From Micavibrio sp. UBA2705 (GTDB lineage Bacteria; Pseudomonadota; Alphaproteobacteria; Micavibrionales; Micavibrionaceae), in NCBI GenBank assembly GCA_002354205.1, contig DELD01000007.1, forward strand, positions 69,763 to 94,223: a stretch of 24,461 nucleotides of DNA, written 5' to 3'. Below the pieces are notes generated by a model. It was given only the letters and a program-made list of their open reading frames with translations, did not search any database and was not told the DNA's origin. Both the position numbers and the translations under genes were made by a program. Below are positions 1-7,656 of this stretch, piece by piece (position 1 is the stretch's first letter; every line of letters starts with the position of its first letter).

Positions 1-520
1 GCTGCCCTTCATCGTCAATCCATAACGTTTCCCCGACGGCTTGCATTAACTTTTCCGTCGCTGCCTTTGCTGCGGCGCTAACTTGCGCTGTAGCATAAAT
101 ACCGCTCATGCCGCAGCCAATGGCGCAGGGTGTGTTCGGCATGACGCGAATAAACGGATGGTTTGCGCCGATATGCGGCGCGAAGAAAGCATGGCCTAAC
201 CCCGCCGCAACACTAATAATGGCAAGGCTGTCAGGGATAACGTCTTTAATGTCGGAAAGTAATTGCGCCATGCCTTGCGGCTTAACGGCGAGTATAAGCA
301 CATCGGTTTTTGCGAGATTACTTTTTAGGGTTGCGGTGTCAGTATGTGCGGAAACGTTTTGGTGGTCACGAATATCAGCGTCTATTGGGCTTCGTGTGTA
401 AATAAAGCTGTCAGCAATAATATTCGCGCCGAGCCAGCCGCGCATCATTGCGCCGCCCATTTTGCCGCAGCCAATCATTGTTAAAGTGATTTTATCTGCG
501 TTTGCGTTCTGGGCGTTCAT
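1..520 (-). CDS. proC: Pyrroline-5-carboxylate reductase, N-terminal 173 residues (3' end outside the window)
   Basis: Cytosolic enzyme of the last step of proline synthesis: NAD(P)H-dependent reduction of 1-pyrroline-5-carboxylate to proline. Reading the minus strand from the ATG at 518-520 gives an open frame to the window edge. Near the N terminus is a Rossmann loop, IGCGKMGGAM. It is followed by ILAVKPQ, SVAAG and then VMPNTPC, the landmarks expected for ProC in the right order. The C-terminal dimerisation domain lies beyond the edge. The gene starts 15 bases after the stop of the upstream YbjN-like gene, so it is probably the third gene of a ubiK-ybjN-proC operon. The family call is very safe; whether the gene is intact cannot be judged here. 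Confidence 0.95.
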   Translation of the reverse strand, partial: MNAQNANADKITLTMIGCGKMGGAMMRGWLGANIIADSFIYTRSPIDADIRDHQNVSAHTDTATLKSNLAKTDVLILAVKPQGMAQLLSDIKDVIPDSLAIISVAAGLGHAFFAPHIGANHPFIRVMPNTPCAIGCGMSGIYATAQVSAAAKAATEKLMQAVGETLWIDDEGQ

Positions 521-535
521 AAGGATAGGGCTTTC

Positions 536-1051
536 TTAAGCGTTCCCAGCCGCTGCTAAATAAGCGAGGTTATAGCTGTCTTCTTTTACATCACTGAAGG
601 CAAGCTGTGATGTGGCTTCTTCTTTTTGCATGACGGCAAAAAGAGCGCCATAATGTTTTTCACATTCGCAAAGCGCCACTTCAATAATGTCGGCAAGGTA
701 ATCGCTGCCGGTAAGGTCGTTCATACCGCGCAGTAATGTTGTGTAACGGAAAGTTGGCACTAAATTTGTTTGGGAAATATCAAAATGTCCCATCCATAAC
801 ATGCTGTTAATGCCGCTAATTACGCCTGCTGCGTTTTCAAATTGGTACGTGCTGTATTGGATATCTGTTTTGACCGCGATTTGCAGGGCGTTCATTTTTT
901 CTTGCCAGCTAAACTGCATAACATATGCGCCATGTTCGCCTGAAATTTCAACGCTGATTTCATCGTCGCTTATGCGTTCAAAATGCCAATCTTGCGCAGA
1001 TAAAATATCTTCTACTGAATTAATCGGGTTTTGTGTGTCTAAAATATCCAT
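536..1051 (-). CDS. YbjN domain-containing protein
   Basis: A 171-residue cytosolic protein with no signal peptide or membrane segment. It has the YbjN-type layout: an acidic N-terminal helix, a beta-rich middle with WHFERI and AYVMQFSW, and a C-terminal helix with ECEKHYGALFAV, which resembles the conserved end of alphaproteobacterial YbjN-domain proteins. The fold is related to type III secretion chaperones. E. coli YbjN has been linked to motility and stress regulation, but the molecular role is not settled. It lies between a UbiK-like gene (23 bases upstream) and proC (15 bases downstream), so co-transcription is likely. An AAGAG ribosome site precedes the ATG. Family assignment rests on recalled motifs. 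Confidence 0.85.
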   Translation of the reverse strand: MDILDTQNPINSVEDILSAQDWHFERISDDEISVEISGEHGAYVMQFSWQEKMNALQIAVKTDIQYSTYQFENAAGVISGINSMLWMGHFDISQTNLVPTFRYTTLLRGMNDLTGSDYLADIIEVALCECEKHYGALFAVMQKEEATSQLAFSDVKEDSYNLAYLAAAGNA

Positions 1052-1074
1052 AAACTTAATACTCTTGCTTTGCG

Positions 1075-1344
1075 TTACTTCTTAACTTTTTTGCCCTTTT
1101 CTAGGGCGGCTTCTAGCGCTTCAATGCGCTTTAGCATTTCGTCTTGTTCGTTGCGGGCTTTAACTAACATCGCTTCGGTGCGGTCAAATTCATCGCGGCG
1201 GACAAGGTCCATACGGCTAAGGCGTTCTTCGATCCACATCTTCAGATCATCTTGTATCTGCTGACGCAGGCCGTTCGCTATGCCAGCTGCATTTCCTGCT
1301 GCTTTTGCGATGCCGTCTAAGAACTTTGAATCAGTGTTTAACAT
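1075..1344 (-). CDS. ubiK: UbiK-family accessory factor (BMFP/DUF526 coiled coil)
   Basis: A small, highly charged helical protein. UbiK family members assist aerobic ubiquinone biosynthesis as a small coiled-coil partner of UbiJ, and have also been described as membrane-fusogenic BMFP proteins. The N terminus has an amphipathic stretch (FLDGIAKAAGNAAGIANGLR), then LKMWIEERLSRMDLV, then a heptad-like coiled coil (RIEALEAALEK) and a lysine-rich end, as is typical of the family. I place the start at the ATG at 1342-1344 (89 aa) because it has GTAAGAGC just upstream. An in-frame ATG at 1357-1359 would add five residues but lacks a well-placed ribosome site. First gene of the minus-strand ubiK-ybjN-proC group; its leader contains a strong hairpin (1389-1411). 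Confidence 0.85.
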   Translation of the reverse strand: MLNTDSKFLDGIAKAAGNAAGIANGLRQQIQDDLKMWIEERLSRMDLVRRDEFDRTEAMLVKARNEQDEMLKRIEALEAALEKGKKVKK

Positions 1345-1388
1345 GCTCTTACGTTCCATATATTTTTTGAATTATGGACTCCTACCAC

Positions 1389-1411
1389 CCCTTGGCAGGA
1401 CTCCGCAAGGG
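1389..1411 (-). promoter_or_regulatory. Stable hairpin in the predicted 5' leader of ubiK
   Basis: Read on the minus strand, CCCTTGCGG pairs with CTGCCAAGGG, giving nine base pairs with one bulged C and an AGTC tetraloop. The sequence GGAGTCC occurs in the loop arm and again about ten bases downstream. On neither strand is the hairpin followed by a proper T tract (only TTTT, three bases after it, on the plus strand), so it is not a convincing terminator. Its position suggests a structured mRNA leader, but function is inference only. Confidence 0.4.
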
Positions 1412-1578
1412 CAGTTTTCTAATTAAACCTGTGGATAGTGCAGATAAATATTTAGGGATGTTTTTGCGCTGTGTATAACTGGTTTTTTTGAAATCGCCAC
1501 CGCACCTTATTTCGCTTATACTTTATGCAGATTCGCGGCGAGATTCGCTGCGTAAATATTTATAAGAAGGAAGCATTT

Positions 1579-2580
1579 ATGATTATTGTTACAGGCGGCG
1601 CAGGTTTTATTGGCTCAGTATTGGTCGCAGCGTTGGAGAAAAAAGGCGTAGGTGATATTGTCGTTTGTGACTGGCTGGGCAACGATGATAAATGGAAAAA
1701 CCTCGCTAAGCGCGGCCTACGTGATGTGGTGAAACCTGAAAACTTTTTTGAATATTTAGAAACGCACAAAGATGAAGTTGAAGCCATCTTCCATATGGGG
1801 GCCATATCATCGACCACGGAAAAGGATGCTGACCTTATCATCGATACAAACTTCACCTTGCCGCGTAATTTGTGGAAATGGTGCGGCAAAAATGATGTGC
1901 GCTTTATTTACGCGTCTTCGGCGGCAACCTATGGCGGCGGTGAATATGGCTTTAAAGATATTGATACGCCAGAAGGCCTTGAACAATTACGCCCATTAAA
2001 CCCTTATGGCTGGTCTAAGCATTTGTTTGACCGCCGCGTTTCATCGCTTATGTATGATAAAGAGAATGTTGGGGTTGAGCCTATACCGCCACAATGGGTT
2101 GGCCTTAAATTCTTTAACGTTTATGGTCCGAATGAATATCATAAGGGTGACCAAATGTCAGTTGTCTGTAAATTATTTGAACCTGTTATGGCAGGCGCAG
2201 CGGCAAAATTGTTTAAATCAGACCATCCAGAATATGGTGATGGCGGGCAGCTACGTGATTTTGTTTACGTCAAAGACTGTGTATCCGTTATGATGTGGAT
2301 GCTGGACAATAAAGACGTTAGCGGCTTGTTTAACGTTGGTACAGGTAAAGCACGCAGTTTTAAAGACCTTGCAACAAGCGTGTTTAAAGCGGCGAATAAG
2401 GAGCCGAAAATCAACTATATTGATATGCCCCAGCAGTTAAAAGGTAAGTATCAATATTTCACCGAAGCGGATATGACAAAATTGCGCGAGGTGGGCTACG
2501 ATAAACCATTCACCGAGCTTGAAGACGGTGTGCGTGATTACGTGCAGAATTATTTGTCGTCCAAAGATCAATTCGAATAG
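1579..2580 (+). CDS. hldD: ADP-L-glycero-D-manno-heptose 6-epimerase
   Basis: NADP-dependent epimerase (also called RfaD) converting ADP-D-glycero- to ADP-L-glycero-D-manno-heptose, the activated sugar for the LPS inner core. It is an extended SDR: TGGAGFIGS cofactor loop at residues 5-13, the family-typical AISSTTEKDAD around 75-85, YASSAATYGGG at 111-121, the YGWSK active-site pair (Tyr143, Lys147), and WVGLKFFNVYGPNEYHKG. At 333 aa it has normal family length. A longer in-frame start at 1525 exists, but the ATG at 1579 follows AGAAGGAA and begins exactly at the canonical MIIVTGGAGFIG, so I use it. The gene sits between the ubiK group and lgt, with only 12 bases to lgt, so it probably leads this plus-strand operon. 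Confidence 0.96.
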   Translation: MIIVTGGAGFIGSVLVAALEKKGVGDIVVCDWLGNDDKWKNLAKRGLRDVVKPENFFEYLETHKDEVEAIFHMGAISSTTEKDADLIIDTNFTLPRNLWKWCGKNDVRFIYASSAATYGGGEYGFKDIDTPEGLEQLRPLNPYGWSKHLFDRRVSSLMYDKENVGVEPIPPQWVGLKFFNVYGPNEYHKGDQMSVVCKLFEPVMAGAAAKLFKSDHPEYGDGGQLRDFVYVKDCVSVMMWMLDNKDVSGLFNVGTGKARSFKDLATSVFKAANKEPKINYIDMPQQLKGKYQYFTEADMTKLREVGYDKPFTELEDGVRDYVQNYLSSKDQFE

Positions 2581-2592
2581 ATTTAGCGTCCA

Positions 2593-3387
2593 ATGATTAT
2601 AGAGTTTCCACAAATTGACCCTGTCGCTTTTAGCGTTTTTGGCTTAGGTATCCGTTGGTATGCGCTGTCTTACCTTGTCGGCTTTATACTCGGCTGGCGT
2701 TATATTCTTCATCTGACCAAATCATGGCGATTAAACGTTGTCTTCACTAAAGAACATATTGATGATTTTCTGGTGTGGGCAGTACTTGGCGCGATTTTGG
2801 GCGGGCGGGTTGGCTATGTGCTGTTTTACAACAGCGCCCAATATTTGGAAAATCCTGCGGATATTCTGCAGGTTTGGAAGGGCGGTATGTCGTTCCATGG
2901 CGGGCTTATTGGTATGACGCTTTCTATGTTTATTTTTGCCAAATTGCGCCATTTATCATTCCTGCGTTTGGCAGATCTGGTGGCTTGCGCTGCGCCAATT
3001 GGTTTGTTCTTTGGGCGCATTGCGAATTTCATTAACGGCGAATTATTTGGCCGCCCAACAAGCGGTGATTGGGGGATGATTTTCCGCTTTGTTGATGATC
3101 AGCCGCGCCACCCATCACAGCTTTATGAGGCCGCTTTAGAGGGTGGGTTGTTATTCGTGCTGCTGTTTCTGTTAACGCGTTTGCGCTGTGTACAATCTGC
3201 CCCAGGATTAGCGGCGAGCATCTTCCTTGGTGGCTATGGAGCATTGCGTTTCCTTGTCGAATATACGCGCCAGCCTGATGCGCAGCTTGGCTTGTTTTGG
3301 GATATGTTCTCCATGGGGCAAATTTTATGTGCAGCGATGGTACTGACGGCAATTATCGCAGGTGTTCTTTGTAAGGCGAGAACATGA
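2593..3387 (+). CDS. lgt: Prolipoprotein diacylglyceryl transferase
   Basis: Inner-membrane enzyme that transfers diacylglycerol from phosphatidylglycerol to the lipobox cysteine of prolipoproteins, the first step of lipoprotein maturation. The 264-residue protein is strongly hydrophobic with about seven membrane segments. It shows the N-terminal IRWYALSYLVGF, the HGGLIG motif at residues 102-107 holding the essential histidine, and the Lgt signature GRIANFINGELFGRPTS followed by RHPSQLYEA. The start has only a poor ribosome site, and translation may be coupled to hldD, 12 bases upstream. Its stop overlaps the next start by four bases (ATGA), so coupling to the methyltransferase is likely. 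Confidence 0.97.
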   Translation: MIIEFPQIDPVAFSVFGLGIRWYALSYLVGFILGWRYILHLTKSWRLNVVFTKEHIDDFLVWAVLGAILGGRVGYVLFYNSAQYLENPADILQVWKGGMSFHGGLIGMTLSMFIFAKLRHLSFLRLADLVACAAPIGLFFGRIANFINGELFGRPTSGDWGMIFRFVDDQPRHPSQLYEAALEGGLLFVLLFLLTRLRCVQSAPGLAASIFLGGYGALRFLVEYTRQPDAQLGLFWDMFSMGQILCAAMVLTAIIAGVLCKART

Positions 3388-4463
3388 ACAGCCTTAAGGA
3401 CGTTTTAAAGAAGTATATCGCCGCAGATGGCCCGATGCATTTGGCACGTTATATGGAGATGTGCTTAACCCATCCTGAATTTGGGTATTACGTGACGCGC
3501 GACCCCTTTGGCACGAAGGGCGACTTCATCACCGCGCCTGAAGTATCGCAAATGTTTGGTGAAATGATCGGCCTGTGGGCTGCGATGCTATGGAGTGATA
3601 GCGGCAAGCCAGAAAAGTTAAATGTGATTGAGCTTGGCGCAGGGCGCGGTACATTAATGGCAGACTTTATTCGCGGTACGGTAAAAGTGCCACGTTTCCA
3701 TGATGCGCTGCATATCGCCTTTGTAGAAAAGAGCCCTGTTTTACAAGATAAGCAGAAATGCTCTGTGGGCGACGCAGGTTTTACGCGCACGCCGATATGG
3801 GCCGAGGATATTGACGGCCTAGATGTCGATGGCATGACGTTTATTATCGGGAATGAATTCATCGATGCGCTGCCGATCAGGCAGTTTGAATATACGGATA
3901 AAGGCTGGATGGAACGCTGCGTTGGCATTTCAGAAAATGGTGCGTTGAGCATGGGGCTTATCGCCGCCGATACATTATTTACCGCGCATTTACCAAAGGA
4001 CGCGGCCATAGGTGATATATACGAGCGTTCACCCGCGCGCGATCATTATATGGAGCGCATTGCGGCGCTGATTAAAAGCAATAGCGGCGCGGCGCTGCTG
4101 ATTGACTATGGCCACGATACTTCAGATGCCAAAGGCGACACGTTTCAAGCAATGCACGAACATGCATTTGTTGATCCGCTGGATAATGCAGGCAATGCAG
4201 ACTTAACATCCCATGTCGATTTCTACCGCCTGCGTAAAATTGCAAAGGCTGCGGGCTGTGATGTGTTTCCATCAGCGTCGCAAGGTGAATTTCTTCATAA
4301 GCTCGGCATTGGGCAGCGCGCGCAAATACTTGTTGAGAGCGCCCCTGAAAAAGGCGCAGAGATATATGAAGCCTATAAACGATTAACAGATGACGATAAA
4401 ATGGGTAAACTGTTCAAAGTCATGCCGATCACCAGCAATATAAACGGAACGCCGATAATATGA
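3384..4463 (+). CDS. MidA/NDUFAF7-like SAM-dependent methyltransferase
   Basis: A 359-residue class I methyltransferase of the COG1565 family. The mitochondrial relative NDUFAF7 (MidA) methylates an arginine of a complex I subunit, so a role in NADH dehydrogenase maturation is plausible but inferred. Visible motifs are GDFITAPEVSQMFGE (residues 46-60), typical of this family, the SAM-binding loop ELGAGRGTL (83-91), an acidic GNEFIDALPIRQF segment, and LLIDYGHD with TSHVDF in the C-terminal half. Length is normal. It overlaps lgt and pgeF by four bases at each end (ATGA both times), the tightest operon packing in the window. Confidence 0.92.
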   Translation: MNSLKDVLKKYIAADGPMHLARYMEMCLTHPEFGYYVTRDPFGTKGDFITAPEVSQMFGEMIGLWAAMLWSDSGKPEKLNVIELGAGRGTLMADFIRGTVKVPRFHDALHIAFVEKSPVLQDKQKCSVGDAGFTRTPIWAEDIDGLDVDGMTFIIGNEFIDALPIRQFEYTDKGWMERCVGISENGALSMGLIAADTLFTAHLPKDAAIGDIYERSPARDHYMERIAALIKSNSGAALLIDYGHDTSDAKGDTFQAMHEHAFVDPLDNAGNADLTSHVDFYRLRKIAKAAGCDVFPSASQGEFLHKLGIGQRAQILVESAPEKGAEIYEAYKRLTDDDKMGKLFKVMPITSNINGTPII

Positions 4464-5257
4464 GCAATAATATAACCCGCATAGAACTCCCCGAATTTAA
4501 AGCAGAGAATAATGACTTTGTTTATGGCTTTTACGGCAAAAATGGTGGGGTGAGCGAGGGGTTTTACGAAAGTTTGAATGTGAGTTATCAGTCTAGTGAT
4601 GATATTGCATCAGTTAAAGAAAACAGAAGGCGCATTGCGGCGATGCTCTCACGCCATAACATGGAAATTATGACCGCGAACCAAATTCACAGCCGAAATT
4701 GTCTGGTTGTTGAAAACGCATATGAGCCATCACAGCTTGCGCCAGATGCGGACGCGCTGGTCACCGACGTAGCTAATGTACCCATCGCGGTAATGACCGC
4801 TGATTGCTGCCCGATTTTATTCTACGCGCAAAAAGATAATGGCCGCCCCATCATTGGCGTGGCGCATGCAGGGTGGTGCGGAGCGCTTAAAGGCGTGATT
4901 GAATCGACTGTAGAAGGCATACGCCATTTGGGTGGCGACCTTGCATCTATCAAAGCTTGTCTTGGCCCCACAATTCAGCGCAAAAGCTATGAAGTGACCA
5001 TGGATTTCTCGCGGCCATTTTTGGAAGAAGACCCGTTATCTGAACGTTTTTTCTCAGCCGGAAAAAACGCGGATAAGCTGCAATTTGACTTACCTGGATA
5101 CGTCACTAATCGCTTGGGACGCGCGGGCATTAAAGCCGTTTGCGATAGCGGCCTTGACACATACGCCCTTGCGGAAGATTTTTTCTCTTACCGCCGTGCA
5201 CAGCACAGAACTGAAAATGACTATGGCCGCCAAGCAAGCGTTATTATGATAACTTAA
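4460..5257 (+). CDS. pgeF: Peptidoglycan editing factor PgeF (multicopper polyphenol oxidase / laccase-domain fold)
   Basis: YfiH/PgeF proteins remove misincorporated amino acids from UDP-MurNAc peptide precursors; older annotations call them laccase-domain polyphenol oxidases. The 265-residue protein carries the three expected metal ligands: His77 in NQIHSRN, Cys116 in TADCCP and His136 in GVAHAGW. DSGLDTY and FFSYRRAQ at the C terminus also fit. One oddity is HAGWCG, where I would expect HAGWRG or HAGWKG, that is, Cys140 in place of a basic residue (codon TGC). The start overlaps the methyltransferase stop, so translation is probably coupled. Followed by SemiSWEET after about 50 bases. Confidence 0.94.
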   Translation: MSNNITRIELPEFKAENNDFVYGFYGKNGGVSEGFYESLNVSYQSSDDIASVKENRRRIAAMLSRHNMEIMTANQIHSRNCLVVENAYEPSQLAPDADALVTDVANVPIAVMTADCCPILFYAQKDNGRPIIGVAHAGWCGALKGVIESTVEGIRHLGGDLASIKACLGPTIQRKSYEVTMDFSRPFLEEDPLSERFFSAGKNADKLQFDLPGYVTNRLGRAGIKAVCDSGLDTYALAEDFFSYRRAQHRTENDYGRQASVIMIT

Positions 5258-5266
5258 TTTTAAGAA

Positions 5267-5296
5267 GCTTCATGTAGAGTGGCTTCATATGCAGTG
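5267..5296 (+). repeat. 15-base imperfect tandem duplication before the SemiSWEET gene
   Basis: GCTTCATGTAGAGTG at 5267-5281 is followed directly by GCTTCATATGCAGTG at 5282-5296, which differs at three positions. The second copy abuts the GGAG ribosome site (5296-5299) of the next gene. It is probably a local slippage duplication; no function can be claimed. Confidence 0.6.
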
Positions 5297-5307
5297 GAGT
5301 GATACAT

Positions 5308-5607
5308 ATGGAACTTGAAATTATTGCCTTTTTAGCGTCAACATTAGGGGTGGGGGGCTGTTTCCCTCAAATCGTCAAAATCCTTAAAACAAAAGAAACC
5401 GCTGCGCTTTCTTACAGCAAATATTTAATGGGCGTGGCTGCTGGCATTTTGTGGGTGTCTTATGGCTTGATGACACCGGTCTATTCAATTGTGTTTTGGA
5501 ATACTATTTCAACGCTGATGGCTGTGGCGGTCGTTGCTTTGAAATTCTTTAACGAATGCCAAGACGCTGCGCAATATGAAGCGGCGCGAAGCCTCTCGGC
5601 GGAATAG
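5308..5607 (+). CDS. SemiSWEET-type sugar transporter (PQ-loop, one triple-helix bundle)
   Basis: A 99-residue membrane protein with three hydrophobic segments (about residues 4-25, 38-56 and 60-82). The PQ signature (Pro20-Gln21) lies in the first, in GGCFPQIVKILKTKE, followed by SYSKYLMGVAAGILWVSYG and an Asn in the third helix (FWNTIST). This is the layout of bacterial SemiSWEETs, which dimerise in the inner membrane to carry small sugars down their gradient; substrate is not predictable. I choose the ATG at 5308 because GGAG lies eight bases upstream; a GTG at 5299 would start within that ribosome site. Follows pgeF and precedes the prs promoter region. Confidence 0.9.
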   Translation: MELEIIAFLASTLGVGGCFPQIVKILKTKETAALSYSKYLMGVAAGILWVSYGLMTPVYSIVFWNTISTLMAVAVVALKFFNECQDAAQYEAARSLSAE

Positions 5608-5671
5608 ATTTTTTTTGGCGCATATGCGCTTCAAGATATACCCTTAAAAACATGATTTTTTGAATCTGGTC

Positions 5672-5699
5672 TTGAGTTTTTCTAATATATGCGTAATAT
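5672..5699 (+). promoter_or_regulatory. Candidate prs promoter
   Basis: TTGAGT at 5672-5677 and TAATAT at 5694-5699 are separated by 16 bases and lie about 47 bases upstream of the prs start. The match is moderate and is judged by eye only. Confidence 0.35.
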
Positions 5700-5746
5700 C
5701 AGCTTTATAAATTTTAGCGCGTATGTAGACAACACAGGCCAATACA

Positions 5747-6682
5747 ATGAAACTGATCGCTGGTAATTCGAACCTTAGCCTTTCTCAGTCCATCGCCGAT
5801 GCAATCGGTATTCCCCTTACAAACTCCACAATTAAGCGTTTTTCAGATAACGAGATTTTTGTTGAGATAAATGAAAATATTCGCGGCGAAGATGCGTTTG
5901 TTATTCAGTCTACATCATTCCCCGCAAATGATAATTTGATGGAACTTTTGGTTATTATTGATGCACTGCGTCGCAGTTCAGCCAAGCGTATCACAGCCGT
6001 TATTCCTTACTATGGCTATGCCCGACAGGACCGTAAAACATCAGCGCGTTCACCTATCTCAGCAAAACTTGTTGCAAATCTAATTACATGCGCCGGTGCG
6101 AACCGTGTGCTTGCGATGGATCTACATGCAGGTCAAATTCAAGGCTTTTTTGATATTCCAACGGATAACCTAATGTGCTCACCAGTATTTATTCCTGATA
6201 TGGAAGAACACCAGGGCAAGGGCGAAGATGTTTGCATCGTTAGCCCTGACGTTGGCGGCGTTGTTCGTGCGCGTGCATATGCGAAACGCCTTGGTGCGTC
6301 ACTTGCGATTATTGATAAGCGCCGTGAACATGCGAATGTTTCTGAAGTCGTCAATGTTATTGGTGACATTAAGGGTAAAAAATGCGTAATGGTTGATGAT
6401 ATTATTGATACGGCAGGTACGCTTTGTAACGCGGCGGCTGCATTAATGGAAAAAGGCGCAGCGGAAGTTCATGCCTATGTCGTGCATGGCGTTTTGTCAG
6501 GCCCCGCTGTGGAGCGTATTGATAATTCTGTGATGTCTTCTTTGGTTGTCAGTAACACAATCGCGGCGACGGATACGGTTAAAGCATCGCCAAAAATACG
6601 CCAATTATCCATCGCCCCATTAATGGGCGAAGCGATTAAGCGTATCCATGAAGATCGCTCAATTTCAGTGCTATTTAATTAA
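5747..6682 (+). CDS. prs: Ribose-phosphate pyrophosphokinase (PRPP synthetase)
   Basis: Makes 5-phosphoribosyl 1-diphosphate from ribose 5-phosphate and ATP in the cytosol, supplying purine, pyrimidine, histidine, tryptophan and NAD synthesis. The 311-residue protein has the class I layout: RFSDNEIFVEI near residue 31, PYYGYARQDRK (87-97) of the ATP-binding region, DLHAGQIQGFFDIPTDNL (125-142), SPDVGG, and the PRPP-binding loop VMVDDIIDTAGTL (214-226). Length is normal. It is followed by rplY after a 200-base gap, the common prs-rplY-pth neighbourhood; the gap suggests rplY may also have its own promoter. Confidence 0.97.
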   Translation: MKLIAGNSNLSLSQSIADAIGIPLTNSTIKRFSDNEIFVEINENIRGEDAFVIQSTSFPANDNLMELLVIIDALRRSSAKRITAVIPYYGYARQDRKTSARSPISAKLVANLITCAGANRVLAMDLHAGQIQGFFDIPTDNLMCSPVFIPDMEEHQGKGEDVCIVSPDVGGVVRARAYAKRLGASLAIIDKRREHANVSEVVNVIGDIKGKKCVMVDDIIDTAGTLCNAAAALMEKGAAEVHAYVVHGVLSGPAVERIDNSVMSSLVVSNTIAATDTVKASPKIRQLSIAPLMGEAIKRIHEDRSISVLFN

Positions 6683-6882
6683 GCTTTATTTTGTTTGTTA
6701 TACAAAGTGTAGCGCCCGTCTGAAATGTCGCGGCGGCGTGGCTGTATGAATATGCAATTAATGCTTGCTTTTATAGGGTAAATGCTGTTTATTCACACGG
6801 CTTCTATGATCCTAATTCCCCCCCTGGAGGTATAGGGTTGAAGCTTTTATTAAACTTAAAACTCAAGTAAGAGGAAAAGACT

Positions 6883-7557
6883 ATGGCAACAGAAAGCTAT
6901 GTACTTACTGCTGAAGTAAGGGAACGTGCCGGTAAGGGGATCGCGCGAGCTCTACGTCGTGAAGACAAAATACCTGCTGTAATTTACGGCGGTAAAAAAG
7001 AGCCTGCACCAATCGCAATACCAGCACATGACATGTCACTTGAATATAACAAAGGTGGCATCATGACAAAAGTTTGTAAGGTTAATCTTGCAGGTAAAGA
7101 AGAATTAGTACTGGCGCGTGATGTTCAAATTCACCCAGTAACAGATCGCGTTTTACACGTTGATTTCCTTCGCGTTACAGACAAAACAAAAGTTGTTGTT
7201 TCTGTACCTGTTGTATTTATCAACCAAGATAAATCTCCGGGCATCGAGGCGAAAGCTGTTTTGAACATTATCCGTCACACAATTGACCTTAAATGTTCTG
7301 CGAAAAACATCGCATCTGAAATCGAAGTTGATATGGCTGGCCTAGAAATGGGTGATGCTGCGCGTTATTCACACGCTATCCTTCCAGAAGGTTCAACCTT
7401 TGCTGATACTGACCGCGATTACACAATCGTGACACTTGTTTCATCACGTGCTGCGGCATCTGCTGCTGGTGACGGCGAAGAAGCTGAAGGCGAAGAAGGT
7501 GAAGACGGCGAAGTAGCTGAAGGCGAAGAAGCATCAACAGAAGCTGCTGAAGAGTAA
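6883..7557 (+). CDS. rplY: 50S ribosomal protein bL25, long CTC form
   Basis: 5S rRNA-binding protein of the large ribosomal subunit. The 224-residue form has the N-terminal L25 domain (about residues 1-93, starting LTAEVRERAGKGIARALRRE, with PAVIYGG and DVQIHPVTDRVLHVDFLRV) and the C-terminal beta domain of general-stress CTC proteins (about 94-190). It ends in a low-complexity acidic tail of roughly 30 residues rich in Glu, Gly and Ala. GAGGAAAAG precedes the ATG. A rho-independent terminator follows directly, so pth probably depends on read-through or on its own start site. Confidence 0.96.
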   Translation: MATESYVLTAEVRERAGKGIARALRREDKIPAVIYGGKKEPAPIAIPAHDMSLEYNKGGIMTKVCKVNLAGKEELVLARDVQIHPVTDRVLHVDFLRVTDKTKVVVSVPVVFINQDKSPGIEAKAVLNIIRHTIDLKCSAKNIASEIEVDMAGLEMGDAARYSHAILPEGSTFADTDRDYTIVTLVSSRAAASAAGDGEEAEGEEGEDGEVAEGEEASTEAAEE

Positions 7558-7585
7558 GATATACTCTGACCACCACTATAATTTT

Positions 7586-7625
7586 AAGAAAGCAGGGCTG
7601 GATATGGTGTCCTGCTTTCTTTTTA
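7586..7625 (+). terminator. Rho-independent terminator after rplY
   Basis: AAGAAAGCAGG (7586-7596) pairs perfectly with CCTGCTTTCTT (7611-7621) over 11 base pairs across a 14-base loop, and the 3' arm runs into a T-rich tract. Confidence 0.85.
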
Positions 7626-7656
7626 TAAAGATAAAACAATCAAAGGCAGATTTCTT

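Noticed and set aside
1430..1478. Chromosome origin based on DnaA-box-like sites
   Set aside because: Only two sites and no origin-associated genes nearby; kept only as a low-interest observation.
5618..5629. Perfect palindrome GCGCATATGCGC after the SemiSWEET gene
   Set aside because: The T run lies before it, not after it, on the plus strand, and no T run follows it on the minus strand, so it is not a terminator. A 12-base palindrome alone does not support an operator call.
6806..6835. Nine-codon open frame in the rplY leader (MILIPPLEV)
   Set aside because: No ribosome site, no regulatory codon run, and no attenuator hairpin after it; likely chance.
7376..7639. Leu/Arg-rich minus-strand open frame opposite the rplY tail and terminator
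   Set aside because: It is the mirror of the repetitive acidic tail of bL25 and covers the terminator; composition explains it.
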